This document shows positions 1 through 8,136 of a DNA stretch of 64,000 nucleotides, one piece after another. The first letter of the stretch is position 1; each line of letters opens with the position of its first letter. Source of the stretch: Colwellia hornerae (GTDB lineage Bacteria; Pseudomonadota; Gammaproteobacteria; Enterobacterales; Alteromonadaceae); the NCBI RefSeq assembly GCF_007954355.1, contig NZ_VOLR01000004.1, forward strand, positions 1 through 64,000. The letters are read 5' to 3'. Both the position numbers and the translations under genes were made by a program. The notes under the pieces were generated by a model. The model was given only the letters and a program-made list of their open reading frames with translations, had not been told where the DNA came from and ran no database searches.

Positions 1-48
1 TTCGTTAAGGATAGTTCGCCATTGCTCATGGCTTCGCGTTATTTTCAT
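1..48 (-). CDS. N-terminus of an IS66 TnpA-like accessory protein (partial)
   Basis: The ATG is at 48-46, preceded on the minus strand by TTTGGAGTAACTT, a good ribosome-binding site. Sixteen codons are visible, reading MKITRSHEQWRTILNE, before the window ends. A short charged stretch containing EQW is typical of the start of the IS66 TnpA/OrfA family of small helix-turn-helix proteins needed for transposition. The identification rests on these few residues and on the IS66-like end just upstream. Another transposon-encoded protein is possible. Confidence 0.5.
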   Translation of the reverse strand, partial: MKITRSHEQWRTILNE

Positions 49-127
49 AAGTTACTCCAAATAATTGTTTGAAGTAACTTAACTTGATCACGAGTGAATA
101 TTTAGATGCACTTTGCCAGACGCTTAC
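1..127 (-). mobile_element. End of a probable IS66-family insertion sequence (partial, runs off the window)
   Basis: Read on the minus strand, the segment begins at 127 with GTAAGCGTCTGG. IS66-family inverted repeats typically begin with GTAA. An ORF starts 79 bases inside this end and its first residues resemble the small IS66 accessory protein TnpA. The solute-binding-protein reading frame is broken exactly at this boundary, and its stop codon (126-124) is supplied by the element. The other end, the transposase genes and the target duplication lie outside the window, so the family call is an inference from the end sequence and 16 residues. If 127 is the true end and the duplication is 8 bp, it should be GGTAAAGG (128-135). 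Confidence 0.6.
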
Positions 128-402
128 GGTAAAGGTGTGATAGTAATATCTATACCGATATTTTTGTAAATTTGAGGCAAAACAATCCGACCTACTTCTT
201 GCTCTATCAGTAATTCAATAGAAGCAAAGTTATAGTGAATAGTTTGGGGCAGTTCAGGAGAACTGTGTCTTAGATTAATAGCTGAACTTGCATATAAAAT
301 ATAAGTAGGCGGCAAAATTGAACGGGCCAGAACATTTGGAGATACTATCGAAATGAAGCATGCACCACTAAGTAAAAAATAAAGACTGAATATTACTTTC
401 AC
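124..402 (-). pseudogene. Truncated periplasmic solute-binding protein (SBP family 3-like), interrupted by an insertion sequence
   Basis: Ninety-two codons remain. The N-terminus has a signal-peptide-like hydrophobic stretch (about residues 1-27). It is followed by a segment ending IGIDITITPLP, which resembles the first strand-helix of family 3 solute-binding proteins. A full-length protein of this family is about 230-270 residues (compare the intact one at 40444-41196), so roughly 60% is missing. The stop codon lies within the presumed insertion-sequence end at 127, so the rest of the gene may survive on the far side outside the window. No gene for a permease or ATPase is adjacent. The original ligand cannot be inferred. 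Confidence 0.65.
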
Positions 403-666
403 TTAAACTTCCCCTTCAAATTAATGCTTATAAAATATAACGTTCTTAATAATGACCTCCTTGTATGTTTTTTCAGACTTTACGCAGTAGCAGCAACATT
501 GGGAATGTTAAACGACGATATAGAGTCTATTCAATAGGACTATAATATAAATTGGAGAGTAAAATGACAAGTAATACCTTTAAGCTACTACCCTACATAC
601 TTTACACTATCGGGTATAACAGCTATGTTGACCTGCTTATTAGCCAGCACCCACCATCCTAAAAGT
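403..666. other. Intergenic DNA with one possible micro-ORF
   Basis: A/T-rich DNA upstream of the truncated solute-binding-protein gene. On the plus strand there is a -10-like TATAAT at 541-546, then GGAGAG and an ATG at 564. This opens a 32-codon ORF ending at 662 (starting MTSNTFKLL). After about residue 16 a +1 shift would give a more hydrophobic continuation, so it may be the remnant of a small membrane protein. Neither reading is convincing as a gene. Confidence 0.25.
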
Positions 667-902
667 TGCTTAATTGAGGTCCTATGTCTTATCTCTCAGA
701 TTCCGTATAAGAAACTTACGGAATAACGCTTTGGGGTTGCGAGATGGTTTAATACTCATTTATGCAACAGCGCCCTTTGAGCCCCGAAAAGCTTTGGCGT
801 TTAATCCTTTCTGGGAGCAGTTAGCGCCCCTACGCCAAACCCTTTAACAAAATCCAAGCCTGTAAATTACAATAAGTGTCCGTGTAATTTCTTTCGCTTT
901 TT
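667..902 (+). repeat. Composite interspersed repeat, copy A
   Basis: First of five related copies in the window. In order it holds a degraded left arm (TTAATTGAGGTCCTATG), the perfect hairpin ATTCCGTA/TACGGAAT (about 700-724), a GC-richer core from CAGCGCCC at 768 to GTTAGCGCCC near 819, and the hairpin AAATTACA/TGTAATTT (864-890). No reading frame is conserved across it. The spacing from the core to that of copy B is 253 bp. Confidence 0.8.
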
Positions 903-1145
903 CCCGTCATCCTCGTGGTGACTTAATCGAGGATCTATGTCTTATCTCCCAGATTTCCGTATAAAAAAATACGAAATAACGGCTTGGGGTCTTGATATGG
1001 TTGAATACTCATTTATGCAACAGCGCCCTTTGAGCTTAAAGAGACTTCGGCGTTTAACCTTCTTTGAGTGCCGTTAGCGCCCGGATATTCAAACCCTTTA
1101 ACAAATCCAAGCCTGTAGATTACAATGAGTGTCCGTGTAATTTTT
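903..1145 (+). repeat. Composite interspersed repeat, copy B
   Basis: Starts with the perfect inverted repeat ATCCTCG/CGAGGAT (909-935). A degraded version of the ATTCCGTA hairpin follows, then the core beginning CAGCGCCC at 1021, then the TTACA/TGTAA hairpin ending about 1143. The core variant (GAGCTTAAAGAGACTTCGG) is nearly identical to copy D, 2.8 kb away on the other side of the lipoprotein gene, and differs from copies A and E. Confidence 0.8.
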
Positions 1146-1159
1146 AAATTAAAGTGAGT

Positions 1160-1401
1160 GTCCATGTAATTTCTCCTAGATTATTGCAGCAGCGCCCTTT
1201 GAGCCCAAAGAGGCTTTGGCCTTTAACCTTCTCTGGGTGTAGTTAGCGCCCGGACACTCAAACACTTGAACAAAATCCAAGCCTGTAGATTACAATGAGT
1301 GTCTTTCTAATTTGTTCGCTTATTCCCGTCATCCTAGTAGTCGCTTAATCGAGGTTCTATGTCTTATCTCCCAGATTTCGTATCAGAAACTTACGTAATG
1401 A
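1160..1401 (+). repeat. Composite interspersed repeat, copy C
   Basis: The core starts CAGCGCCC at 1190 and ends with GTTAGCGCCC near 1251. It is followed by the AGATTACA...TCTAAT arm and then a second CCCGTCATCCT module (1325-1401) with a decayed ATTCCGTA hairpin. The core here is only 169 bp from that of copy B because the intervening CGTCATCCTCG module is missing. That suggests a deletion, or insertion of a core alone. Confidence 0.75.
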
Positions 1402-1445
1402 CGATATTAATAACCTGTCAGCTACACAGACTTGGCATTTTTATA

Positions 1446-1513
1446 AATAGCATCGCCACCGCGACAATAGTCGCTAGATTTAAAATAAAAAACCCGCTGA
1501 ATAGCGGGTTTTT
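1446..1513 (-). terminator. Rho-independent terminator of the orphan lipoprotein gene, plus an extra small hairpin
   Basis: A stem CCCGCT/AGCGGG at 1493-1508 is followed, reading on the minus strand, by a run of T (plus-strand A tract 1482-1492). A T tract on the plus side could make it bidirectional. About 20 bases further on sits another perfect hairpin, GCGAC-AATA-GTCGC (1461-1474). Its mirror image, GTCGC-TACA-GCGAC, is at about 4212-4225, at the opposite outer edge of the repeat-bounded region. Confidence 0.8.
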
Positions 1514-1565
1514 AAGGTGAAGTAATCTACTTAACTTACTTATGTACGATAACCATCAGCGATGA

Positions 1566-3560
1566 TTATTGTACCGGGATATTGATAGTGCCGGTTACAA
1601 CATCACCCGCTTTTGTTTCATAAACATATTCAAAAGTTAAACTGTTTTCCGAATTATCTAAATCATCGGATTCATATATAGACGTTGAAGCGCGGTAAAC
1701 TTTTTGACTGTCAAGTTGAGCCGTTCCAGTTTCAATCGACGTTTGCAGTCTTTCATTAATTAACGTTTCATTTTCAGCAAGCTTTACTAACCCCAATGGT
1801 GAAACATTATAAGGGTTACCATTTCTAACTAAAGTATAGTTTCTTACTGCATTATAACTTACACCGTCTGATGTTACAGAATAAAGGCGCATTGAAAAGC
1901 TTTGTAACGTTTCAATTGATGATGGTAAATAGAAGTAAACACTGCGGTCATAATCAGAGGGTGCTGAACTATCACCCGCTGAATTTGAGGCAGTTATCGC
2001 TTGCCCATTAGTGGTAAAGTTATTGTTATCTAAACGCACATCATTAATATCAAAGTCATCATTATTATTTTCGATATAAAATGAAAGAGAATCGCCATTA
2101 ACATCGACAGATTGTTCTGTAGACTTCACCACTAAAGTGTTTACATTGTACTGGTAATCCTGACCTTTAGACAAAGGGTTAACAGGGGTAATCGTCAGTT
2201 TGGTCTCATTTAAACTTGTCTCAAATGACACTGGAATATCGACCATGCCGCTTACTAACGTCGTGCCAGGTAAAATCACATCATTGAGTGCATCATTACC
2301 TTTAATTACAGTAAAACCAGACGTGTTAATAAGTGACAAGCTGCTTGCTAATGGAGTAATAGCTTGAGAATAGAATATACTGAAACTTTTATCTGTATAG
2401 TTTACTTCATTCGCTGCAATAACTACCTCTAAAGAAGAACTAACATTATTAACTACTCTTGGCATAACCGCTAACTCAACAATTTGAGTATTAGCAATGT
2501 TATAACAACAGTTTTCTAAAGCACCCGAAATGTTAACTCTTAGGCTGTCATCATCATTCTTATTCAGTTCGATTGAAGCACTCTGATAAGAGATGTCATT
2601 TGCCATAAATGAAGGGATTTCTACACGTGAGTAATCACCAAAATTTGCTGATATCACATACTGTTCTGTTGTAGTATCAAAAGAAGAAGTCGTCTCCTCG
2701 CCCTCAGAATCTGTTGAGAAAAACTCAGCACCTAAAATAATATTTGCACTTGCGTCAATCATAGTTATGCGAAATTCAATCTCAGTTAGTGGCATTTCTT
2801 CTTCTACATAAAGCGTTAATGATTCATCAGCATTCGATGATAAAAAGTATAAATCATTGCTATTACGGTTGTTATATAACTCAGGATTATAATCTATTTC
2901 GCCATCTTTATTGATATCTAAGCTGGCTCTAACCATGGTATTTAGATACTTAGGTATGGTGATATGGTAAATGCCATTAGCTTCATTATAAGTTGAGTGA
3001 TGCTGATATTTATTCGCTCTTGAACTACTACCGTAATGCGAAGAAGCCGAAAACGCTAATCCAGCAAGAGGCAATCCTGATGTTTTATTAATAACAGTGA
3101 TTTGCATATCTTTAGCTGCAGACACTTCAAATTGACCAAAGTCATTAGCGGTATTTACTGCACTTGAATGACCGGTATTAATAAAAAAGGCACGAGATAA
3201 AAATTGATCATTGCTACTTTCAATGATCAATTCAATATCAGAATTAGCAGGGATATTTTCTAATTTAAATTCACCACCGACAAAGTTAAGGCTATCTACG
3301 AGGACGACATCAGCAGCAATAATCGTAATATTAGTGGTTGATACTGCTTGACCATCAAGTGCATTAACAACAATACCCGTTAATGTAACAGAAGCTACTG
3401 GAGAACCAGAATTGTTTGAACTATTAGTACTACTAAGAATTTCATTTTGCGTTTGGATTGCTTGCGCGATATCTTCGTTCTTATTGTCGTTTTCCACTTC
3501 CAAACATGCTGTTAATAAACATAAAGAAACGCTTATTATCACTAGGTTTACATACTTCAA
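1566..3560 (-). CDS. Orphan lipoprotein of unknown function with a carboxypeptidase-regulatory-like domain
   Basis: From a TTG at 3560 the product is 664 residues. The N-terminus is a lipoprotein signal with lipobox LTAC (Cys19), followed by an acidic, Asn/Ser-rich linker. About residues 55-125 (TGIVVNALDGQAVSTTNITI) resemble a carboxypeptidase-regulatory/Ig-like beta-sandwich. A calcium-loop-like DINKDGEIDY lies near 220. I recognise nothing in the rest. A longer frame starting at another TTG (3629) is less likely: TTG 3560 has AAAAGG upstream and a -10-like TATAAT (3600-3595) lies inside the longer frame. The gene stands alone between composite repeats and has its own terminator. A surface or outer-membrane anchored role is inferred from the signal only. 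Confidence 0.75.
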   Translation of the reverse strand: MKYVNLVIISVSLCLLTACLEVENDNKNEDIAQAIQTQNEILSSTNSSNNSGSPVASVTLTGIVVNALDGQAVSTTNITIIAADVVLVDSLNFVGGEFKLENIPANSDIELIIESSNDQFLSRAFFINTGHSSAVNTANDFGQFEVSAAKDMQITVINKTSGLPLAGLAFSASSHYGSSSRANKYQHHSTYNEANGIYHITIPKYLNTMVRASLDINKDGEIDYNPELYNNRNSNDLYFLSSNADESLTLYVEEEMPLTEIEFRITMIDASANIILGAEFFSTDSEGEETTSSFDTTTEQYVISANFGDYSRVEIPSFMANDISYQSASIELNKNDDDSLRVNISGALENCCYNIANTQIVELAVMPRVVNNVSSSLEVVIAANEVNYTDKSFSIFYSQAITPLASSLSLINTSGFTVIKGNDALNDVILPGTTLVSGMVDIPVSFETSLNETKLTITPVNPLSKGQDYQYNVNTLVVKSTEQSVDVNGDSLSFYIENNNDDFDINDVRLDNNNFTTNGQAITASNSAGDSSAPSDYDRSVYFYLPSSIETLQSFSMRLYSVTSDGVSYNAVRNYTLVRNGNPYNVSPLGLVKLAENETLINERLQTSIETGTAQLDSQKVYRASTSIYESDDLDNSENSLTFEYVYETKAGDVVTGTINIPVQ

Positions 3561-3737
3561 TTTTATTTTCCTTTTAAAATTTAGAAGGGAAAAAATTATA
3601 CAATCATTGTTATATCGAATTCCCTTCAATAGATCGCGAATGTTAACACAAGATTAAATTACAGTTAACACCTCTAGTGTAATTATTGATTTTAATAATA
3701 AATAAAAATAGTATTTAACATGAAGCTAACCAGTTAT
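3561..3737. promoter_or_regulatory. Probable promoter region of the orphan lipoprotein gene
   Basis: On the minus strand a TATAAT (3600-3595) precedes the TTG start at 3560 by about 35 bases, and AAAAGGAAAA forms the ribosome-binding site. No good -35 hexamer is visible at 16-18 bases, so an activator or an alternative element may be needed. The remaining DNA is A/T-rich up to the first repeat. Confidence 0.4.
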
Positions 3738-3949
3738 CTTCTAGATTCCGTATAAGAAACTTACGGAATGATAACTTGGGGTCTTGGTATGGTTGAATAC
3801 TCATTTATGCAACAGCGCCCTTTGAGCTTAAAGAGACTTCGGCGTTTAACCTTCTTTAAGTGCCGTTAGCGCCCGGATACTCAAACCCTTTAACAAAATC
3901 CAAGCCTGTAAATTACAATGAGTGTCCGTGTAATTTCTTTCGCTTTTTT
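3738..3949 (+). repeat. Composite interspersed repeat, copy D
   Basis: Begins with an intact ATTCCGTA-TAAGAAACT-TACGGAAT hairpin (about 3745-3769). The core starts CAGCGCCC at 3813 and matches copy B almost base for base. The AAATTACA/TGTAATTT hairpin (3911-3937) is intact. It lies upstream of the lipoprotein gene, in the same orientation as copies A-C downstream. Confidence 0.8.
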
Positions 3950-4186
3950 CCGTCATCCTCGTGGTGACTTAATCGAGGATCTATGTCTTATCTCCCCGAT
4001 TTCCGTATAAAAAAAATACGAAATAACGGCTTGGGGTCTTGATATGGTTGAATACTCATTTATGCAACAGCGCCCTTTTAACCCCGAAAAGCTTCGGCGT
4101 TTAACCCTCTCTAGGTACAGTTAGCGCCCAGATGCCAAGGCAATAAACAATTTCCAAGCAAGTAATTATAGTAACGGGCCTTTGAA
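3950..4186 (+). repeat. Composite interspersed repeat, copy E
   Basis: Starts with the ATCCTCG/CGAGGAT hairpin (3955-3981). The core begins CAGCGCCC at 4068, 255 bp after that of copy D, so D-E repeat the A-B spacing (253 bp). The 3' part after GTTAGCGCCC is diverged. The core keeps the CCCCGAAAAGCTTCGGCG form seen in copy A. Confidence 0.8.
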
Positions 4187-4307
4187 TATTCTTTCATATT
4201 TTGGGTGTAGTCGCTACAGCGACAACTTAGATAAGAAATAATGAAAACTTAATGTATACCTGATCTCATTTGTTGTTTAAGAGTTTTATTAAATTACAGA
4301 TACAAAA

Positions 4308-4342
4308 AACCCACATTCTCTATCAGAAAATGCGGGTTTTTT
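4308..4342 (-). terminator. Terminator downstream of sucD
   Basis: Imperfect hairpin CCCACATT...AATGCGGG (4310-4336) with A/T tracts on both flanks. On the minus strand it is followed by TTTTTTG. It lies about 65 bases after the sucD stop codon and would end the sdh-suc transcript. Confidence 0.8.
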
Positions 4343-4402
4343 ATTAAGAAATACTGAGCTATCAATTGTTATCCTGCCTTTCGTCAGGATAACAATAACT
4401 GA

Positions 4403-5275
4403 TTACCAGCCTGTTTTCTCTTTAAGTGCTACACCGATATCAGCTAAAGAACGAACAGTTTTAACACCGGCCGCTTCAAGTGCTGCGAATTTCTCATCAG
4501 CTGTACCTTTACCACCGGCGATAATCGCGCCAGCGTGACCCATACGCTTACCTTCTGGTGCAGTAACACCAGCAATGTAAGATACAACAGGTTTAGTAAC
4601 GTGTGCTTTGATATATTCAGCCGCTTCTTCTTCAGCAGTTCCGCCAATTTCACCAATCATTACAATTGCTTCAGTTTGTGGATCGTTTTGGAACATTTCC
4701 AATACGTCGATGAAGTTAGTTCCTGGAATCGGGTCACCACCAATACCTACACAAGTAGATTGGCCAAAACCTGCATCAGTCGTTTGCTTAACGGCTTCGT
4801 ACGTTAACGTACCAGAACGTGAAACAATACCTACTTTACCAGGCTTGTGGATGTGACCAGGCATGATACCAATCTTAGTTTCGCCAGGAGTAATAACACC
4901 TGGGCAGTTAGGACCGATCATACGAACGCCAGATTGATCAAGCTTAGCTTTAACGTCAACCATATCTAAAGTAGGAATACCTTCAGTGATAGTAACGATA
5001 AGCTCGATGCCTGCATCAATTGCTTCTAAAATTGCATCTTTACAGAAAGGAGCTGGAACGTAGATAACTGTTGCTGTTGCGCCAGTTGCTTCTACAGCTT
5101 CACGTACTGTGTTAAATACTGGTAGGCCTAAATGCGTTTGACCGCCTTTACCTGGGCTTACGCCACCAACCATTTGTGTACCGTATTCAAGTGCTTGTTC
5201 TGAATGGAATGTACCTTGACCACCCGTGAAACCTTGACAGATTACTTTAGTATCTTTATTGATTAAGATAGACAT
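4403..5275 (-). CDS. sucD: Succinate-CoA ligase, ADP/GDP-forming, alpha subunit
   Basis: With SucC it interconverts succinyl-CoA and succinate with substrate-level phosphorylation in the TCA cycle. The 290-residue product has the expected family length. The N-terminal CoA-binding Rossmann domain starts [20 protein letters not shown], and SRSGTLTYE is a conserved segment. The phosphorylated active-site histidine is in KRMGHAGAI (about residue 246). It is the last gene of the block. Its ATG overlaps the sucC stop by one base (TAATG), implying translational coupling. A terminator follows. Confidence 0.98.
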   Translation of the reverse strand: MSILINKDTKVICQGFTGGQGTFHSEQALEYGTQMVGGVSPGKGGQTHLGLPVFNTVREAVEATGATATVIYVPAPFCKDAILEAIDAGIELIVTITEGIPTLDMVDVKAKLDQSGVRMIGPNCPGVITPGETKIGIMPGHIHKPGKVGIVSRSGTLTYEAVKQTTDAGFGQSTCVGIGGDPIPGTNFIDVLEMFQNDPQTEAIVMIGEIGGTAEEEAAEYIKAHVTKPVVSYIAGVTAPEGKRMGHAGAIIAGGKGTADEKFAALEAAGVKTVRSLADIGVALKEKTGW

Positions 5276-6441
5276 TATTTGCCCTCCGCAGCTGCTACAA
5301 CTTTAGTCGCTGCATCAGTTAATGACTCAGCAGCAATGATGTCTAAGCCAGATTTTTTAAGAACTTCACGACCTTCTTCAGCATTTGTACCTTCTAAACG
5401 TACAACTACCGGTACTTTAACGCCTACATCTTTAACTGCAGCGATAATACCTTCAGCAATCATGTCACAACGTACGATGCCACCAAAGATGTTAACTAAA
5501 ACAGCTTTAACGTTGTCGTCAGAAAGAATAATTTTGAATGCTTCAGAAACACGTTCTTTCGTTGCTCCGCCGCCAACATCTAGGAAGTTAGCTGGCTTGC
5601 CACCGTGTAAATTAACGATATCCATAGTGCCCATTGCTAGGCCGGCACCGTTAACCATACAACCAACGTTACCATCTAAGGCTACGTAGTTTAATTCAAA
5701 ACGTGCAGCATGAGCTTCACGTTCATCTTCTTGAGATGGATCATGGAACGCACGCATTTTAGGTTGACGGTATAAAGCATTACCATCGATACCAATTTTA
5801 CCGTCTAGACAGTGAAGATTACCTTCGTCAGTAATAACTAACGGGTTAATTTCTAGTAAAGCGAAATCGAAATCTTCAAACATTTTTGCAAGACCTAAAA
5901 AGATCTTAACAAATTGCTTCATTTGCGTTGGGTTTAAACCTAACTTAAAACCTAATTCACGAGCTTGGTACGGTTGAGCACCAACAAGTGGATCGATTTC
6001 AGCTTGGTGAATTAACTCAGGCGTTTCTTCAGCAATCTTCTCAATATCAACACCGCCTTCAGTAGAGGCCATGAATACTACTCTACGACTAGCGCGGTCA
6101 ACAACAGCACCAAGGTATAATTCGTTAGCAATATCTGTACAGCTTTCTACTAAAATTTTAGCAACTGGCTGACCGTTCGCGTCAGTTTGGTAAGTAACTA
6201 AGTTCTTACCTAACCAGTTTTGAGCAAAATCTTTGATTTCTTGCTTAGATTTAACTAGCTTAACGCCGCCAGCTTTACCGCGACCGCCCGCGTGAACTTG
6301 AGTTTTAACAACCCACATAGTGCCGCCGATTTTATCAGCCGCTTCTGCCGCTTCCTGAGGTGTATCGCAAGCGAAACCTTCAGAAACTGGTAAACCATAT
6401 TCAGCGAATAATTGTTTCGCTTGATACTCATGCAAATTCAT
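5275..6441 (-). CDS. sucC: Succinate-CoA ligase, beta subunit
   Basis: Nucleotide- and succinate-binding subunit of succinyl-CoA synthetase. The 388-residue product starts [19 protein letters not shown] and carries an ATP-grasp domain with the conserved [14 protein letters not shown] (about 46-59). The C-terminal ligase-CoA domain contains [10 protein letters not shown] and [10 protein letters not shown]. Length and order are normal for the family. Between it and sucB there is a 188-base gap containing a dyad. Confidence 0.98.
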   Translation of the reverse strand: MNLHEYQAKQLFAEYGLPVSEGFACDTPQEAAEAADKIGGTMWVVKTQVHAGGRGKAGGVKLVKSKQEIKDFAQNWLGKNLVTYQTDANGQPVAKILVESCTDIANELYLGAVVDRASRRVVFMASTEGGVDIEKIAEETPELIHQAEIDPLVGAQPYQARELGFKLGLNPTQMKQFVKIFLGLAKMFEDFDFALLEINPLVITDEGNLHCLDGKIGIDGNALYRQPKMRAFHDPSQEDEREAHAARFELNYVALDGNVGCMVNGAGLAMGTMDIVNLHGGKPANFLDVGGGATKERVSEAFKIILSDDNVKAVLVNIFGGIVRCDMIAEGIIAAVKDVGVKVPVVVRLEGTNAEEGREVLKKSGLDIIAAESLTDAATKVVAAAEGK

Positions 6442-6552
6442 GGTGTATTTCCATTTATCTGTGAATGATAATGACAGCTGTTCTTAGTTATAAATATAAG
6501 TAAAATCTTAATCATAAATAAAATTTGCTATCATCGAAAAAAGTTGACCGAT

Positions 6553-6600
6553 TATAGTATAAAAGCCCTAAGGAACAAAGTCCCCAGAGCTAATACTATA
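6553..6600 (-). promoter_or_regulatory. Intercistronic dyad between sucB and sucC
   Basis: A perfect 8-bp inverted repeat, TATAGTAT (6553-6560) and ATACTATA (6593-6600), encloses GC-richer sequence with a weaker inner stem. There is no T run, so it is unlikely to be a strong terminator. An RNA-processing or stability element between the E2 and ligase cistrons is more likely. Function is inferred from position only. Confidence 0.4.
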
Positions 6601-6629
6601 GTCTAAATCAAAAGATTTATTATTCTCGA

Positions 6630-8117
6630 TTATATATCAAGAAGTAGACGTGTTGGATCTTCTAACAAGTCTTTAATTGCTACTAAGAAGCCAACAGATT
6701 CTTTACCATCAATTAAACGATGATCATAAGAAAGTGCTAAGTACATCATCGGCAATATTTCAACTTTTCCATCAACAGCCATAGGTCTGTCTTGGATTTT
6801 ATGCATTCCTAAAATAGCCGCTTGCGGTAAGTTTAAGATAGGTGTTGAAAGTAATGAACCAAAAACACCACCGTTAGTAATCGTGAAATTACCGCCAGTC
6901 ATATCTTCAATTGAAAGCTTACCATCACGACCTTTTATTGCTAAGTCGCGAATACCATTTTCAATCGCTGCCATACCTAATTGATCGGCATCACGCAATA
7001 CTGGCGTTACTAAGCCACGTGGCGTAGATACGGCAATAGAAATATCAAAAAAGTTATGATAAACAATATCATCACCGTCAATTGAAGCATTTACCGCAGG
7101 GAAGCGTTTCAATGCTTCAGTAACCGCTTTAACATAAAATGACATAAAGCCTAAACGCGTATCATGCGTTTTCTCAAATAAATCTTTGTATTGCTTACGA
7201 AGATCCATAATTGGCTTCATGTTAACTTCGTTAAATGTTGTTAGCATTGCCGTTGAATTTTTAGCTTCTAATAAACGTTTAGCAATTGTCTTACGTAAAC
7301 GCGTCATAGGTACACGTTTTTGCGTACGTTCGCCTAAATCTTGTGCAACAGGTGCTGCAGCAGGTTTGGCCGCTGGTGCTGGTGCTGGTTTATTAGCCGC
7401 TGCTTCAACATCTTCTTTAGAGATACGTCCGCCTTTACCAGTACCTGTAACATTAGCAGCCGTTAAGCCTTTTTCTGTCATCAAACGACGAACAGAAGGG
7501 CTAGCTAATTCGTCAGAGCTAATGGCATCTTCTGAAGTAGCTGCAGGAGCACTTGCTGTTGCACCGGCATTTAATTGGCCAATAACTTGTGAACCTAATA
7601 CGGTGTCACCTTCAACGTGGATGATTTTACCAATCACACCATTGTCTTGTGCAACAACTTCTAGAACAACTTTATCCGTTTCGATATCAACCAAGTTTTG
7701 GTCAACAGAAACTGTATCACCTGTCGCAACATGCCAAGTAGCAACTGTTGCATCAGCAACAGACTCAGGTAAAACCGGGACGATGATGTCGATAACTTTC
7801 ACAGCTGTTGCCGCAGGAACTGATTTTGCCGCCGCTGCAGGTTTTGCCGCTGCAGGGGCTGAAACCTCTGCTGATGCGTCGCCTTCAGTCAGGATAGCAA
7901 TAACTTGCTCGCCTAATACTGTTGCGCCTTCAGCTTGAGAAATTTCAGTGATCACTCCATCAACGACGGCTTGAACTTCAAGCACAACTTTGTCAGTTTC
8001 AATATCTACTAATACTTGGTCACGTGAAACTTTATCACCTACTTGTACATGCCAAGTAGCTACGGTTGCGTCAGCAACTGATTCAGGTAAAACGGGAACC
8101 TTAATTTCGGTGGTCAT
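6630..8117 (-). CDS. sucB: 2-oxoglutarate dehydrogenase E2 (dihydrolipoyl succinyltransferase) with two lipoyl domains
   Basis: Transfers the succinyl group from E1 to CoA in the 2-oxoglutarate dehydrogenase complex. The 495-residue product has two lipoyl domains (about 3-77 and 109-183), each with the lipoylation motif ETDKVVLEV (Lys43 and Lys149), separated by Ala/Pro-rich linkers. A peripheral subunit-binding domain (about 205-240) follows, then the catalytic acyltransferase domain with [12 protein letters not shown] near the C-terminus. Typical gammaproteobacterial SucB has about 400 residues and one lipoyl domain. Both domains share [17 protein letters not shown], indicating duplication. 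The gene sits between sucA and sucC. Confidence 0.97.
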   Translation of the reverse strand: MTTEIKVPVLPESVADATVATWHVQVGDKVSRDQVLVDIETDKVVLEVQAVVDGVITEISQAEGATVLGEQVIAILTEGDASAEVSAPAAAKPAAAAKSVPAATAVKVIDIIVPVLPESVADATVATWHVATGDTVSVDQNLVDIETDKVVLEVVAQDNGVIGKIIHVEGDTVLGSQVIGQLNAGATASAPAATSEDAISSDELASPSVRRLMTEKGLTAANVTGTGKGGRISKEDVEAAANKPAPAPAAKPAAAPVAQDLGERTQKRVPMTRLRKTIAKRLLEAKNSTAMLTTFNEVNMKPIMDLRKQYKDLFEKTHDTRLGFMSFYVKAVTEALKRFPAVNASIDGDDIVYHNFFDISIAVSTPRGLVTPVLRDADQLGMAAIENGIRDLAIKGRDGKLSIEDMTGGNFTITNGGVFGSLLSTPILNLPQAAILGMHKIQDRPMAVDGKVEILPMMYLALSYDHRLIDGKESVGFLVAIKDLLEDPTRLLLDI

Positions 8118-8136
8118 TTATTTTATTCCTTACTCA

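Noticed and set aside
768-1260. Integron attC sites in the composite repeats (GTTAGCGCC and TTTAAC motifs)
   Set aside because: The core motifs do not match GTTRRRY/RYYYAAC, the two GCGCCC edges are direct rather than inverted, and there is no cassette ORF array or integrase in the window.
3561-3629. Upstream TTG (3629) as the lipoprotein start
   Set aside because: It would place a charged, non-signal extension before the signal peptide and overlap the probable -10 element. TTG 3560 has a better ribosome-binding site.
7186-7938. Long plus-strand frame opposite sucB
   Set aside because: It mirrors the Ala/Pro-rich linkers of sucB, has no ribosome-binding site and shows no protein-like composition. 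The same applies to the frames opposite infB, nusA, pnp, hemA and the Ig-like gene.
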